This document shows, one piece after another, positions 27,401-31,525 of a stretch of 64,000 nt of DNA. The stretch's first letter is position 1. Every line of letters starts with the position of its first letter. The notes beneath the pieces are model-generated. The model was not told the origin of the DNA and searched no databases. It saw only the letters and a list, made by a program, of their open reading frames with translations. This DNA is from Poriferisodalis sp965208555 (GTDB taxonomy: Bacteria; Actinomycetota; Acidimicrobiia; Acidimicrobiales; Poriferisodalaceae), in assembly GCF_965208555.1 (NCBI RefSeq), contig NZ_OZ242342.1:3286001-3350000 (forward strand), read 5' to 3'. A program made the translations under genes and the position numbers.

Positions 27401-28999
27401 TGCGAGCGCCGTCGACAATCCCGTTGGCTGCATCGGGACGACGAGTCCCGCAGTCGCAGTCGCGCTGGGGCCGCTGACTCCGACGCTGTTCCTGGCCCGC
27501 ATGCGGAAGGTGTACGTGGCACCCGGCACGCCAATGAAGGTGTAGGAGCCGGCGTTGGCTTCGCCGGGCGCGCTGGCAGGTACAGCCACCCAGTCCGAGA
27601 GCCTGTAGTCGTACACCGAACCCGAGCTCGCGCCATAGTCACCGGTTGTCGGGGCACCAACAACGACTGTGTCGCCATCGATTGCGACCGACCATCCGAA
27701 TCGGTCTCCAGCCACGCCATCTGCGGCACTCAGCTCGTAGTGGCCGCTGGCAGTGGCCCATCCCCCAGCGGGCTTGTTGAACACCGAGATCGATCCTGAG
27801 CGTTGCCAGAGGCCCCTCGCATTGATGGCGCCTGCCACGATCGTGTCGCCGTCGATCCCTACCGAGTAGCCGAGCCTGTCACCCTCGGTGCCATCGGAGG
27901 CTGTCAGCTTCACAGTTCCGCCCGCCGAGGCCCATCCGGCAGCGGGTTTGGTGAACACATACACCGACCCTGAATCTGGGCCATCGTCATCATCCCCAGG
28001 GGCCCCGACGACGATCGTGTCGCCATCGATCCTTGCGGAGTACCCGAATTGATCGCCATGGGCGGCGTCCGAGGGGGTCAGCTTGACCGTCCCGCCAGCC
28101 GTCACCCAGCCGGTGGCAGGCTTGGTGAACACGTACACCGACCCTGAGGACACGTCATTGTCCGTGTCGAGCGGGGCACCGATCACGACGGTGTCCCCAT
28201 CGATTTCCACTGACTGCCCGAATTTGTTGTGGACGGTTGCGTCGGAGGCAGTCAGCTTGACGCTGCTGCTCGCTGAGGCCCACCCCCCTGTGGGTTTGGT
28301 GAACACATATGCCGATCCCGAGTCCGAGCCAGTGTTGTTGAGTTGAGACGCGCCCACGACGATCGTGTCGCCATCGATGGCCACTGACAGCCCGAGATAG
28401 TCGCCGGCGGTTGCGTCGGAGGCAGTCAGCTTGACGCTGCTGCTCGCTGAGGCCCACCCCCCAGCGGGCTTGGTGAACACATATGCCGATCCCGAATCCC
28501 AACCGCCGTCGTCGTCGCGAGTAGCGCCCACAACGATCGTGTCGCCATCGATCGCCACCGACAGCCCGAACTCGTCATACGAGTCACGCTCAGCAGCGGT
28601 CAGCTTGGCTGCTTGGCTCCAAGTTCCGGACTGTCTGACGAAGACGTGCGCCGACCCTTGGCCGCCATCGTCGTACCGTGCACCAACGACCATAGTGTCG
28701 CCGTCCATCGCCACTGATGTCCCGAACCAGTCGCTGCGAGCCGCATAGGTCGCGGTCAGCTTTGCTGTCTCAACCCCGTACGCATACTCGTAGCCGGAGA
28801 TTGTTGCATCAGTGGGATCGTCCCAGCTCAGGGCGATCTCGCTGCTGCTCAAGGGTGCCGCCTTCAATCCAGTCGGCGCGACCGGAGGAGTCGGCTGCGA
28901 CGTTGCGGCACTCGGGCTGGCCACGCTCGCCGCGGCGAGTATCGCAGCCACCAGCGCCCAAACAGCCCGCGTCAAGACCGTGCGTCTTCCTTGAAGCAT
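18422..28999 (-). CDS. Giant exported protein: seven FG-GAP propellers nested in FN3 domains
   Basis: This is a 3525-aa exported protein. The ATG at 28999 has AGGAGGT 6 nt upstream; the frame is open to 29089 but that start has no such site. Residues 1-34 are a signal sequence. Seven modules of about 480 aa follow (boundaries near 27430, 25975, 24535, 23105, 21670, 20225, 18765). Each begins with the first half of an FN3 domain (PTGL...LSWDDP...GYEYEFR), continues with seven FG-GAP blades of about 60 aa (KLTAxD, FGxSVAIDGDTIVVGA, SGSAYVFTKPASGW), then returns to the second FN3 half (GWTAVADSAPGGANA...GVEYRFRVRARN). The total is 49 blades. The D-rich loops (DDDGGxDSG) resemble integrin-type calcium loops. 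A C-terminal SwmB-like domain (18422-18765) closes the protein. FG-GAP propellers usually bind other proteins or glycans. It converges with the GH16-like gene. Confidence 0.9.
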   Translation of the reverse strand: MLQGRRTVLTRAVWALVAAILAAASVASPSAATSQPTPPVAPTGLKAAPLSSSEIALSWDDPTDATISGYEYAYGVETAKLTATYAARSDWFGTSVAMDGDTMVVGARYDDGGQGSAHVFVRQSGTWSQAAKLTAAERDSYDEFGLSVAIDGDTIVVGATRDDDGGWDSGSAYVFTKPAGGWASASSSVKLTASDATAGDYLGLSVAIDGDTIVVGASQLNNTGSDSGSAYVFTKPTGGWASASSSVKLTASDATVHNKFGQSVEIDGDTVVIGAPLDTDNDVSSGSVYVFTKPATGWVTAGGTVKLTPSDAAHGDQFGYSARIDGDTIVVGAPGDDDDGPDSGSVYVFTKPAAGWASAGGTVKLTASDGTEGDRLGYSVGIDGDTIVAGAINARGLWQRSGSISVFNKPAGGWATASGHYELSAADGVAGDRFGWSVAIDGDTVVVGAPTTGDYGASSGSVYDYRLSDWVAVPASAPGEANAGSYTFIGVPGATYTFRMRARNSVGVSGPSATATAGLVVPMQPTGLSTALANSGEIALSWNGSPDTTIAGYEYEFRTQVAKLTASDAATGDRFGYALAIDGDTMVVGAQDDDSTRGAAYVFTRQAAMWNQVAKLTASDAAVGDRFGSSVAIDGDTVVVAAVLDEHGGAASGSVYVFTKPASGWVTTSGNVKLTAADAATSDSFGYSVAIDGDTIIAGAPDSDDNGSNSGSVYVFTKPASGWVTTSGNVKLTAADATAGDSFGWSVGVDGDTIAVSASHDDADVSGVDSGSVYVFTKPASGWVTTSGNVKLTAADAAAGDRLGYSVAISGDTIAVAADGDDDDIGGVDSGSVYVFTKPASGWVTTSGNVKLTAADAAAGDRLGYSVAISGDTILAGAIHDDDAGSDSGSAYVFTKPAGGWATASKGVRLAAADATRGDLFGLSVALDGDTVVAGAPWDHDSGRRSGSVYIFHASGWTAVADSARGEANAGSHTVTGLLNGARYDFRVRARNSVGASDPSATVTAVPGVPERPAGLTTVSARNAGVTLSWDNPSDATISGYEYEFRAEIAGLSATDAAAHDEFGSSTAMDGNTMVVGTPGDDSRRGAAYVYSKEAGAWSQVAKLTATDGAAGDRFAGSVAIAGDTIVIGASRDDDGGLDSGSAYVFTKPASGWATTSGTVKLTAADAAADDLFGGSVAIDGDTIVVGARWDDDGGSDSGSAYVFTKPASGWASASSDVKLTAAAGAAHTWFGSSVAIDGDTLVAGAPYDRDGGPFSGAVYVFTKPASGWASASGSVKLTAADAAIRDNLGSLVAIDGDTIAASAPTDHNDGAVYVFTKPASGWATASGHVKLTAADTGRYNDFGSSIAIHGDTIVVGDQGDVRGGSVYVFTEPASGWATDNSDVKLTATNGASGDWFGSSVAVDDGTVVVGARYDDRDATNSGSAHIFHASGWTTVADSAPGGANATSHTVTGLTNGVEYRFRVRARNSAGVSKPSAAATASLTPTPAQPTGLTVRAGHDQATLGWDNPADTTIAGHEYEFAAEIAELTTSDNGFGWSTAVDGDTMVVGVQGDDSRRGAAYVYVSDSGLWGQVGKLTASDASVGDRFGESLTIDGNTIVIGASGDDDGGADSGSAYVFSKPADGWATANSDIKLTAADAATGDRFGLSLAIRDNTIVVGAPGDDDGGVDSGSAYVFSKPAGGWATATETAKLTASDRATGARLGYSLAIDASTVVVGAPGATGGADPGSAYVFSRPASGWANASGNVRLTASHPEVDHHFGRSVAIDDDTVVVGAPGITGGADSGSAYVFSKPAGGWASTRDSVKLAASNQAAGDKFGWSVNIDGSTIVVGAPDDSAHAASGSAYVFSKRAEGWVTVADKKLTASAATAGKRFGLSVTADGDTVVVGAPADSEADVNSGSAHIFHASGWTAVADSAPGGANATSHVISGLINGARYEFRVRARNSSGIGEPSAAVTVSLVPAQPTGFSAGSAREGGVTLRWDDPSDRVITGYEYEFRAEIAELTATDAARNDEFGSSTAMDGNTMVVGAPGDDSRRGAAYVYSKEAGGWRQVAKLTATDGAAGDRFAGSVAIDGDTIVVGASRDDDGGLDSGSAYVFTKPASGWATTSGSVKLTAADAAAGDLFGGSVAIDGDTIVVAAEDDDDGGLDSGSVYVFIRPASGWAPASGNVKLAAADAHSYKWFGSSVAVDGDTVVVGAQYDHDEGPFSGALYVFTKPASGWASTRGNVKLTAADAAVGDRLGTLVAIDGDTIAASAPADHDDGAVYVFTKPASGWASASGHVKLTAADTGRYNDFGSSIAIHGDTIVVGDQRDIVGGSVYVFTEPASGWTTASSDMKLIAADSARDERFGSSVAVDNDTVVVGARYGNRSTTNSGSAHIFHASGWTTVADSAPGGANATSRTITSLANGVEYGFRVRATNRAGASQPSSVATATATPMPPPAQPTGLTATAGDSQVALSWDDPLDATVAGYEYEFRAEIAELTSPDAAPGTIFGDSVAVDGDTMVVGALIDSSSIGAAYVYLRESGAWGRVAKLTAVDGARDDDFGYAVAIDGDTIVVGARADDDGGGDAGSAYVFTKPATGWTTAASSVKLTAADAARIDFFGSSVAVDGDTIVVGTPGDDGSAADTGSAYVFTKPATGWTTAASSVKLTAADAAGGDNFGSSVAVDGDTIVAGAPHDDASFHDAGSVYVFNRPTSGWATASGNVKLTAADATTRWFGSAVAIDGDTIVAGAPADAHKGPWSGSAYVFTKPASGWGIASDGAKLTAADAAMLDSFGSTVAVEADRVVVGARRDDDDGEDSGSAYVFTKPASGWTTVSSNVQLRASNPAAGDLFGWSVAIDDDTVVVSARSRDTGAKNSGSVHVFHASGWTAVTESAPGGANAASHTVTDLTRGVEYSFRIRAHNGGASEPSAAATATPVLPLPAQPTGLTATAGDGQVALSWADPADSSITGYEYELRAEVAELAASDGASRDRFGESAAVDGDVLVVGAPADDSRQGAAYVFVRRSGAWSQAAKLTSANRRAGDQFGVSVAIDGNTIVVGSYGDDAGGTGSGVAHVFVKPATGWASATSSIKLSASDAVAADLFGHSVAIDGDTIVAGAYGDDDGGTDSGAAYVFAKPATGWATATSSIKLTASDAGAGDNLGRSVAIDGDTIVAGAYGDDDGGTDSGAAYVFAKPATGWATSTQTAKLTASSPAAGDLLGWSVAIDGGTVVVGAYGDDDGGAIAGAAYVFTKPATGWATATSSAKLTASDATANDWFGWSIAIDGDTVAVGSLWDDDVAIASGSVYTFAKPAAGWAAGTETAKLTVSSPAAGDLFGYSVAIDGSTVAVGAVFDDGAGQDSGSAYVYELSGWTAVADSAPGEPNASSYTVTGLINDLDYSVRIRSVNRTGASTPSAAVAFTPESACVTAPENVTTPICAAVSGNELTLTFNRGLAAIDAAAASALRFAFLIDGAFHNGAPVTNQSPSLVAVDGATLTLTLGTAIRAGDEVTVRYFASATDNGLKASDGTALADFTLTVTTTAQS
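22670..25860 (-). repeat. Long-range duplication of giant-gene modules 3 and 5
   Basis: The first blades of module 5 (about 22670-23000) and module 3 (about 25520-25860) are almost identical in DNA, including the unusual synonymous choices around DGAAGDRFAGSVAI and YSKEAG. Later blades of both modules share ADTGRYNDFGSSIAIHGDTI. Modules 3 and 5 are therefore recent copies of each other, with the more distinct module 4 between them. Confidence 0.8.
26378..26703 (-). repeat. Two adjacent blades with 146 identical bases (180-bp period)
   Basis: Positions 26378-26523 and 26558-26703 are identical, offset by 180 bp, which is one 60-residue propeller blade. A third, partial copy with the same offset continues to about 26873. 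This points to recent tandem duplication inside module 2 of the giant gene. Confidence 0.9.
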
Positions 29000-29100
29000 C
29001 AACAGACCTCCTGCGAGCGCCCGGCGGAAGCGCGGGCTGCCGACATCGGCTGCGCAACGTAGTGCGTGCCTATATGCAGAACGCGGCAATCACGTGAGCA

Positions 29101-29122
29101 TTATGTGAGGGAATTCACATAA
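29101..29122. promoter_or_regulatory. CRP/FNR-family-type palindrome upstream of the giant gene
   Basis: TTATGTGA-GGGAAT-TCACATAA is a perfect inverted repeat with 8-bp arms that fits the CRP consensus TGTGA-N6-TCACA exactly. It lies 102-123 nt upstream of the giant gene start, next to a second palindrome TCACGTGA at 29090-29097. It is likely an operator controlling the giant gene. No regulator gene is in the window. Confidence 0.7.
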
Positions 29123-29237
29123 GGAGGATCAGCAGTCGCTCGTCTCGAGATCGGCGACGCTGCGCAGGCGGCTGCTGTCGTCCCCGAGCTTGAGCGCGTG
29201 CGAGTGCATGAGCGCATTGCCCAGTGCCTGTTCGTAG

Positions 29238-29343
29238 TTGAGGGACGACGAGATCGGCGCGCTCGCCTCAGAGTTTGAGAATCGGGACTTCGCGCCTGCC
29301 GAACTGGCCATCATCCGTAAGACCCGCCGACGTTCCCCACGGA
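29238..29343 (+). pseudogene. Truncated remnant of an RHH antitoxin gene
   Basis: The frame from 29238 encodes RDDEIGALASEFENRDFAPA, then ELAIIRKTRRRSPR. This is closely similar to residues 14-48 of the intact RHH protein at 30268-30555 (DDEITAIAADFEHRELAPAE, LASIRKTRRRSPR). After RRSPR similarity stops at the boundary of the duplicated segment 29344-29661, so the DNA-binding C-terminal half is missing. The 115 bases before it (29123-29237) hold no gene I recognise. Confidence 0.65.
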
Positions 29344-29412
29344 AAATCGTTTCCGGTTCCGTCGACTCGGGCGCGAAGATCAGGTGCGGACGGAGGTTGC
29401 GAGACTGTGGAC

Positions 29413-29661
29413 ATGCCGAAGGTGCGGGTGTCGCTGCCGAAACCGCTGCTCGACAAGGTCGAGGCGCACGGACTGTCGCTCTCCGAACTGCTGGAGAAGG
29501 CCATCCGCCGAGAGATACTGCGCCAAGACCTGCTCGAGTCTGACGGCGAACATGTGGTGGGCCTGCTTGACAGGATCGACGAGCCCCGTCCATCGGATAT
29601 CGCTTGGGCAAGGCGTGCAGCAGAGGAGCTCTACGGTTCGACCGAACCCGCCGCGAGCTAA
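29413..29661 (+). CDS. Small antitoxin-like protein, copy 1
   Basis: This 82-aa protein opens with a beta strand and helices: MPKVRVSLPKPLLDKVEAHG, LSLSELLEKAIRREILRQDL. This is the strand-helix-helix pattern of ribbon-helix-helix antitoxins (CcdA/VapB-like). The C-terminal 40 residues are acidic and probably unstructured, as in antitoxins that wrap a toxin. No toxin follows directly; the next gene is its own paralogue at 29724. The start at 29413 is chosen because it begins the conserved segment, is an ATG, and has the same context as the paralogue. Confidence 0.7.
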   Translation: MPKVRVSLPKPLLDKVEAHGLSLSELLEKAIRREILRQDLLESDGEHVVGLLDRIDEPRPSDIAWARRAAEELYGSTEPAAS

Positions 29662-29723
29662 ATCGGTTCCGGTTCCGTCGGCTCGGGCGCGAAGATCAGG
29701 CGCGGACGAGGGGGTGCGAGACT

Positions 29724-29978
29724 ATGGACATGCCGAAGGTGCGGGTGTCGCTCCCGAAGCCGCTGTGCGCGGAGGTCAAGGCGCGCAGGCTGCCGGTCTC
29801 CGAACTGCTGGAGAAGGCCGTCCGCAAAGAGGTTCAACGTCAGGATCTGATTGCTCTCGCGAAGGCGGATGCGGCGGAACTGCTTGCTGAACTGGGCGAG
29901 CCCGATCCCGAAACCGTCGCTTGGGCGGAGGATCTGGCTCGGCAACTGGCTCGTCGTGACGAGCCCGCTGCTCGCTGA
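29724..29978 (+). CDS. Small antitoxin-like protein, copy 2
   Basis: This 84-aa paralogue of the gene at 29413 is identical over PKVRVSLPKPL and similar to the end of the helix pair (LPVSELLEKAVRKEVQRQDL). It has a different acidic tail ending in LARQLARRDEPAAR. It lies just upstream of a toxin-like gene (29990/30020), so it may be part of that module, or a second regulator of it. Confidence 0.7.
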   Translation: MDMPKVRVSLPKPLCAEVKARRLPVSELLEKAVRKEVQRQDLIALAKADAAELLAELGEPDPETVAWAEDLARQLARRDEPAAR

Positions 29979-29997
29979 GTCAGCACACCGTGGCCCG

Positions 29998-30018
29998 CTT
30001 AAACGTGTTACGTTTAAG
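29998..30018. promoter_or_regulatory. Perfect palindrome at the start of the toxin-like gene
   Basis: CTTAAACGT-GTT-ACGTTTAAG is a perfect inverted repeat with 9-bp arms and a 3-nt centre. It overlaps the possible starts of the downstream toxin-like gene and is much richer in A+T than its surroundings. RHH antitoxins autoregulate by binding such palindromes, so this is a likely operator. It also suggests that the real start is the TTG at 30020. Confidence 0.65.
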
Positions 30019-30019
30019 G

Positions 30020-30271
30020 TTGTGGATCCATGAGTCGGGCTACCGTCATGGCCTGACCGACGAGGAGATCTTGCACGGTTGGGACAATGCCATGGGCTTC
30101 TATGACATCGACGTCGAACACGAGCCGACCAAGAGCCTTTGCATCGGTCCCGACCTAGCAGGCAACCTGCTCGAGATTCTCTACCTGCAAGCCGACGACG
30201 CCGACCTCGTCATCCATGCCATGCCACTGCGGCCCGTATTCCGCGCCTACCTCACGCAGGATCAACCATGA
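30020..30271 (+). CDS. Toxin-like small protein of a TA pair
   Basis: An 83-aa protein from the TTG at 30020, or up to 93 aa from GTG at 29990. Its pattern, HGLTDEEILHGWDNAM, CIGPDLAGNLLEILYL, then VIHAMPLRPVFRAYL, is that of short actinobacterial proteins encoded next to RHH antitoxins. I cannot assign a named toxin family or activity. Its TGA overlaps the ATG of the RHH gene (ATGA), so the two are translationally coupled with the toxin-like gene first. The A+T-rich palindrome at 29998-30018 lies right before the preferred start. Confidence 0.65.
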   Translation: MWIHESGYRHGLTDEEILHGWDNAMGFYDIDVEHEPTKSLCIGPDLAGNLLEILYLQADDADLVIHAMPLRPVFRAYLTQDQP

Positions 30272-30555
30272 GCGACGACAACGACACCACCAACCGGCGC
30301 GACTCGTTGAATGACGACGAGATCACTGCGATCGCCGCTGACTTTGAGCATCGGGAGCTCGCACCCGCCGAACTGGCCTCCATTCGCAAGACTCGTCGGC
30401 GTTCCCCGAGGCTTGGCGAGGCGAGGGCCGAGGTGTACACGTTCCGGGCACCGCCGAGCTACAAGCGCCGTATCCAAGAGCGAGCCGCAGCTCAGCACGT
30501 GACCGAAAGCCAGGTCATCAGGGACGCACTCGACGCATATCTCCCGGCGTCGTAG
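30268..30555 (+). CDS. Ribbon-helix-helix (CopG/Arc-type) antitoxin
   Basis: This 95-aa protein has an N-terminal half, NDDEITAIAADFEHRELAPA, shared with the remnant at 29238. The C-terminal half is a clear RHH fold: a strand EVYTFRAP followed by two helices, YKRRIQERAAAQHVTESQVI then RDALDAYL. It overlaps the preceding toxin-like gene by 4 nt. It probably binds the toxin through its N-terminal part and the palindrome at 29998-30018 through the RHH part. Confidence 0.75.
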   Translation: MSDDNDTTNRRDSLNDDEITAIAADFEHRELAPAELASIRKTRRRSPRLGEARAEVYTFRAPPSYKRRIQERAAAQHVTESQVIRDALDAYLPAS

Positions 30556-30581
30556 CCGCGTGCTCGTTAGCCGAGCCGCGG
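30556..30581. terminator. Stem-loop between convergent genes
   Basis: CCGCG-T-GCTCG, loop TTAGC, CGAGC-CGCGG form a 10-bp stem with one bulged base. It directly follows the RHH antitoxin stop, between that gene and the convergent dioxygenase gene. No T-run follows. It is a possible bidirectional terminator. Confidence 0.5.
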
Positions 30582-30597
30582 GCCTGACGTCGGCGCC

Positions 30598-31455
30598 CTA
30601 CTCGTCGAGGGTGGGGCCGGCGCCTTGGACGCGGGTCTGGCGCATGTAGCGCCGCCAGCGGTCGGCGTCGTAGCCGGCGCCGCGGTGCAGCAGGCAGCGG
30701 TTGTCGTAGATGACGACGTCGCCGGGGCTCCAGCGGTGCGCGTACTCGTCCTGTGAGCGGGTCGCGGCCTCGTTGAGCTCGTCGATCAGCCGGCGGCTGT
30801 CGACGCCGTGCCAGCCCACGATCGAGCGGGCGTGCGAGCCGACGTAGTAGTTCCGGAGCCCGTTGTTCGGGTTGGTGCGCACCAGCTTCTGGGGGATTGG
30901 CGGCAGCGACGCTGCATGGTTCGGATCCACCGGGGCGACCTTGGTCCGGCTGAACACGTAGTCGTGCAGCACTACCAGGTCGTCGATTTCGGCCTGCTGT
31001 TCGGGGCTGAGCCGGGCGAAGGCGGCGCGCTGGCTGGCGTAGAGGGTCTCGCCGCCCTCGCCGGGCACTTCGTAGGCGCACAGGATCGACACATACGACG
31101 GCACGAGCCGGAATGACGAATCCGAGTGCCAGAGGTTGTTGCCCTTCTGGTTGTGGGTCAGCGGGTGTGACTCGTCCCGCTTGGTGTCGGCGTCGATGAC
31201 GTTGCCGATCGTGCCGAAGTACTCGACCTTGCCCGTCTTGCCGAACACCACATGGTTCGGCTCGGGCTCGCCGAGGCTGCGGGTAAGCGCAAGCTGCGCT
31301 TCGTCGGACATCTGCTGGTCGGGGAAGTGGAGCAGGGAGTAGCTGTCGATGGCCACACGCAGCTCGGCAACTGCCGCGCTGTCGAGGGGCTGCGACAGAT
31401 CGATGCCGCTGACCTTGGCGCCGAAGTCAGGATGGATGGACTCGAAGGTCAGCAC
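30598..31455 (-). CDS. TauD/TfdA-family Fe(II)/2-oxoglutarate dioxygenase
   Basis: This 285-aa protein is from the non-haem iron, 2-oxoglutarate-dependent family that hydroxylates taurine, 2,4-D, alkyl sulfates or trimethylated amines. The iron ligands are visible: HSD in GNNLWHSDSSFR near residue 107 and the distal His in NRCLLHRGAG near 257. Family blocks GEGGETLYASQRAAF and a late Arg for 2-oxoglutarate (RWRRYMRQTR) are present. The start is the GTG at 31455, with GGGAG upstream. Larger frame extensions to 31827 overlap the fatty-acid enzyme gene and are not coding. The next gene upstream (704 aa, same strand) is 70 nt away. The substrate cannot be told. Confidence 0.9.
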   Translation of the reverse strand: MLTFESIHPDFGAKVSGIDLSQPLDSAAVAELRVAIDSYSLLHFPDQQMSDEAQLALTRSLGEPEPNHVVFGKTGKVEYFGTIGNVIDADTKRDESHPLTHNQKGNNLWHSDSSFRLVPSYVSILCAYEVPGEGGETLYASQRAAFARLSPEQQAEIDDLVVLHDYVFSRTKVAPVDPNHAASLPPIPQKLVRTNPNNGLRNYYVGSHARSIVGWHGVDSRRLIDELNEAATRSQDEYAHRWSPGDVVIYDNRCLLHRGAGYDADRWRRYMRQTRVQGAGPTLDE

Positions 31456-31525
31456 TGGATTCTCCCTCGGTCGGCCCCGCCATTGATTCTGGCTGCAGGC
31501 GATTCTGTCCGCCAGCCTCTCGCGG

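Larger units (their letters stand above)
29344..29978 (+). repeat. Tandem duplication (about 318 bp units) with an antitoxin-like gene in each
   Basis: Units 29344-29661 and 29662-29978 share their upstream sequence (TTCCGGTTCCGTCG.CTCGGG, then GCGAAGATCAGG.GCGGACG) and the first codons of the gene (ATGCCGAAGGTGCGGGTGTC), and diverge toward the 3' ends. The upstream part probably carries the promoter and ribosome binding site of each copy. Confidence 0.8.

Noticed and set aside
18500..28800. Possible CRISPR array from regular repeats
   Set aside because: The repeats have a 180-bp spacing and code in frame for propeller blades; no short repeat with unrelated spacers is present.
29129..29611. 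160-aa frame on the minus strand
   Set aside because: It overlaps the antitoxin-like gene and the remnant, is low-complexity, and has no support from codon use or homology.
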